This document shows, one piece after another, positions 62,104-64,000 of a stretch of 64,000 nt of DNA. Source of the stretch: Ferruginibacter albus. Its GTDB lineage: Bacteria; Bacteroidota; Bacteroidia; Chitinophagales; Chitinophagaceae. The position numbers and the translations under genes were made by a program. Under the pieces are notes generated by a model. It saw nothing but the letters and a program-made list of their open reading frames with translations, did no database searches and was not told the DNA's origin. Every line of letters starts with the position of its first letter. Position 1 is the stretch's first letter. The stretch is from NCBI RefSeq assembly GCF_020042285.1, contig NZ_CP083388.1, positions 2,444,001-2,508,000 of the forward strand, given 5' to 3'.

Positions 62104-62931
62104 ATGAATAAATATCTATTTTTAATAGGTTTAATTGCCTTAACTGCTTGCCATAACAATTCGTCAAATTCTGATGAATCTGCTCAAAATCAGCAAATTA
62201 CGACTGTCAATAATATCCCTGTTCCTCCGGATATTAATCTAAATATTGTAAATGTATACCCGCACGATACCAGTTGTTTTACCGAAGGATTACAGGTGTA
62301 CAACGGAAAGATGTATGAAGGAGCTGGAGACAATGAGAATTCTGCCCTGCAGATCTCTGATATAAAAACAGGCAAAGTGCTGCAACAGCATAAAATGGGC
62401 GCTGCCGATGTATTTGGAGAAGGCATTAATGTATTTAAAGGAAAGATATTTCAACTTACCTGGACCAGCCATTTTGTAAATGTGTACGATGTAAATGACA
62501 TTACTAAAACCATTAAAACGTTTACCTGGCCGTATGAAGGTTGGGGAATGACAAACAATGGCACCGATCTGATCATCAGTGATGGATCCGCCAATCTCTA
62601 TTTTGTAAATGCCGATGATTTTAAAATTAAAAGCACCATACAGGTAAATGATAACTTAGGACCCGTAGTTAAGTTAAATGAGTTGGAATATATTAATGGA
62701 TATATCTACGCTAATGTTTGGCTTACTGATAATATTGTAAAAATTGATCCTGCTAACGGGCATGTTGTTGGTAAAATTAATTTAACCAGCTTGTTGGATA
62801 AATATGCTCCGGGACAAACGATCCCTGACAGAACGGATGTGCTAAATGGAATTGCGTATGACAGTACTTCTAAAAAAGTATATGTTACCGGTAAACGTTG
62901 GCCAAAGTTGTTTGAAGCTACGTTAAATTAA
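62104..62931 (+). CDS. glutaminyl-peptide cyclotransferase (plant/papaya type), lipoprotein
   Basis: Converts N-terminal Gln to pyroglutamate. 275 residues: lipobox ALTAC (about Cys15), Asn/Ser linker, then a five-bladed propeller of the Glu_cyclase_2 family: SCFTEGLQVYNGKMYEGAG, FGEGINVFKGKIFQLTW, LNELEYINGYIYANVWLTDNIVKIDP, and LNGIAYDSTSKKVYVTGKRWPKLFE. The catalytic-type Glu and Trp residues conserved in papaya QC are in EGLQ, ELEYI and GKRWP. Bacteroidota signal peptides are often cut before Gln, and cyclases of this kind then seal the N-terminus. A single gene. Confidence 0.9.
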   Translation: MNKYLFLIGLIALTACHNNSSNSDESAQNQQITTVNNIPVPPDINLNIVNVYPHDTSCFTEGLQVYNGKMYEGAGDNENSALQISDIKTGKVLQQHKMGAADVFGEGINVFKGKIFQLTWTSHFVNVYDVNDITKTIKTFTWPYEGWGMTNNGTDLIISDGSANLYFVNADDFKIKSTIQVNDNLGPVVKLNELEYINGYIYANVWLTDNIVKIDPANGHVVGKINLTSLLDKYAPGQTIPDRTDVLNGIAYDSTSKKVYVTGKRWPKLFEATLN

Positions 62932-62961
62932 AATTCACCCTAGTAAAAACTTTACAACACC

Positions 62962-63573
62962 TTATTGTGTAACAGAATCGTAAGTTCCGACAGGGCTTTT
63001 GCTTGGTATACTAATTATATTCCCACTTGTTGATCCATTTTGAGAAATGTTAAATAACAATGCTCCTAACCCGATCACTCCAATTATTACTGCCGCAATC
63101 CACCAACGCTCCTTTTTGGGCAAAGGATTATCATTAATCAATAATGTGCTGTCGTGTTGTACAACAGTTTCAGGAAGGACATCTCTTTGTACTACAGATT
63201 TTGTTTCGGTATATGCAGCAGGTTGGTGTGATATAGTTTCTACTCTTACCGGTTGGTTAAAAATCTCTGCAACTTTTACACCCACAAAATTTATTTCTCC
63301 ATTATTGCTTTTAGAGAATGTGCCAACACCTTCCAACGTTATATTGTTCTCTGTATCCAACAACATTTTTAAGTGCTGGCTTTCGGCGCTTAGTTCATTG
63401 AACACAGCAACTTTTTCATCATAGGGAGTAAATTCAATAACTTCAACCGGTGCTTTTATTTGATGTGTAAAGAAATCGGTATTGGCAGGAGTACGTACGA
63501 TCTTTAGTTCACCAATACCAGGTAAAAAACAGTTTTTATTTCTAAAAAGATATGAAGCAATTGAATGTTGCAT
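62962..63573 (-). CDS. CCDC81-type prokaryotic HU-domain membrane protein
   Basis: 203 residues from ATG 63573 (MQHSIASYLF). The N-terminal two thirds form paired HU-like domains of the bacterial CCDC81 type (HSIASYLFRNKNCFLPGIGELKIVR; then LDTENNITLEGVGTFSKSNNGEINF). A linker precedes a single membrane helix (WWIAAVIIGVIGLGALLF, about residues 150-168), followed by a short C-terminal tail. Related Bacteroidota proteins carry a SPOR domain after the helix; here it is missing and the tail is short. Probably a peptidoglycan- or division-related envelope protein, inferred. The start at 63627 adds 18 residues and is unlikely. Confidence 0.75.
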   Translation of the reverse strand: MQHSIASYLFRNKNCFLPGIGELKIVRTPANTDFFTHQIKAPVEVIEFTPYDEKVAVFNELSAESQHLKMLLDTENNITLEGVGTFSKSNNGEINFVGVKVAEIFNQPVRVETISHQPAAYTETKSVVQRDVLPETVVQHDSTLLINDNPLPKKERWWIAAVIIGVIGLGALLFNISQNGSTSGNIISIPSKSPVGTYDSVTQ

Positions 63574-63681
63574 GGCGCTGACAAGGTGGCAAAGATAAGC
63601 GGGATAACTGATAATGGATACTTGCAAAATTGATAATTAAAAAATAAAGAAATTATCAATTTCCCATTCACTAATTATCTA

Positions 63682-64000
63682 TTAAAAACTATACTTCGCC
63701 CCTATCAAAAAATTCAAGCCATACACAGGATAATTATGCCAGCGTTCATATTTATTATTGAGCAGATTATTGATATCGAGCCATCCACTCCACTGTTTAG
63801 TAATAGAATATTCTACTCCTGCACCCAGATCAGCTCCGCCGCTAAGTGATTTGTTTATATTACCGGGCAATAAGTAAGGAGCGCCGCCAAAAGCATAGAG
63901 GTCTGCTTTTAACAGTATTTTTTTATCCGCCCACCAACGTACGGAAGATTCCACTTCAATGGGCGATTGATGCCAGGCTTTAGTATTGTCAGTTAAACCG
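63682..64000 (-). CDS. outer-membrane beta-barrel protein, TonB-receptor-like C-terminus (partial)
   Basis: The frame runs off the right end of the window, so only the last about 105 residues are visible. They form alternating amphipathic strands (SVRWWADKKILLKADLYAFGG, GADLGAGVEYSITKQWSGWLDINNLLNNKYERW) and end in YPVYGLNFLIGAKYSF, the usual C-terminal barrel signature with final Phe. The DINNLLNNKYE element is common to TonB-dependent receptors. Which barrel family is not decidable from this piece. Confidence 0.7.
   Translation of the reverse strand, partial: GLTDNTKAWHQSPIEVESSVRWWADKKILLKADLYAFGGAPYLLPGNINKSLSGGADLGAGVEYSITKQWSGWLDINNLLNNKYERWHNYPVYGLNFLIGAKYSF

Noticed and set aside
1..64000. 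Prophage, integrative element or CRISPR array
   Set aside because: No integrase, transposase, terminase, Cas gene, attachment-site pair or spaced direct-repeat array was seen. The only tandem repeat is inside the 9793 coding sequence.

Overview
The window is a contiguous piece of a Bacteroidota chromosome, most likely family Chitinophagaceae (inference). The evidence is an AT-rich sequence, TANNTTTG-type -7 promoter boxes in place of strong Shine-Dalgarno sites, proteins with type IX secretion C-terminal sorting domains, TonB-dependent receptors, a DUF4270 lipoprotein, Bacteroidota-type LptE, and many signal peptides that end just before a glutamine. There are no rRNA or tRNA genes, CRISPR arrays, transposases, integrases or phage genes. 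Both ends cut through genes: miaB on the left and an outer-membrane barrel protein on the right.

Layout. 1-7.2 kb: a + strand envelope and translation block (miaB, a sigma-54 activator without receiver domain, lptE, an unknown TPR-like protein, secG, mltG, a YihY/BrkB membrane protein, a WG-repeat protein). 7.3-12.4 kb: dihydrolipoyl dehydrogenase, an MscS channel, a lipoprotein with six 17-residue repeats, a TM2 protein, rlmB, DoxX and a CBU_0592-type membrane protein. 12.4-21.6 kb: a large T9SS-secreted beta-helix protein, metK, the DUF4270 / short glycogen-synthase-like pair, divergent panC-panD, a flippase-like protein and the heptose adenylyltransferase rfaE2. 21.7-28.2 kb: two unknown proteins, then the polyphosphate pair ppk1-ppx and an e(P4)-type acid phosphatase.

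28.3-35.2 kb is a signalling region. A three-gene - strand operon encodes a TonB-dependent receptor, a YfiR-family periplasmic protein and a histidine kinase with a periplasmic sensor. Divergent to it are a multi-PAS histidine kinase and a stand-alone receiver. 35.3-46 kb holds short genes with a stress or housekeeping-accessory character: a GSP39-like SDR, topoisomerase IB, two very hydrophilic small proteins, DUF4142, a sorbosone-dehydrogenase-like lipoprotein, YtxH, a Cys-rich DUF326 copper-type protein and a second stand-alone receiver. Inside this block lies a clear TPP riboswitch with its own terminator, directly upstream of an inorganic pyrophosphatase and with no thiamine genes nearby. 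I regard it as the most unusual arrangement in the window.

46-64 kb returns to housekeeping genes (ung, plsC, ispH, cmk, clpC, a STAS protein, RNase Z) mixed with secreted or accessory proteins: DUF2891, a GH13 amylase, an M43 metalloprotease with a T9SS tail, a TonB-C protein, a plant-type glutaminyl cyclase and a CCDC81-type HU-domain protein. At least ten proteins have signal peptides predicted to leave an N-terminal glutamine, and the glutaminyl cyclase in the window is the enzyme type expected to cyclise it.
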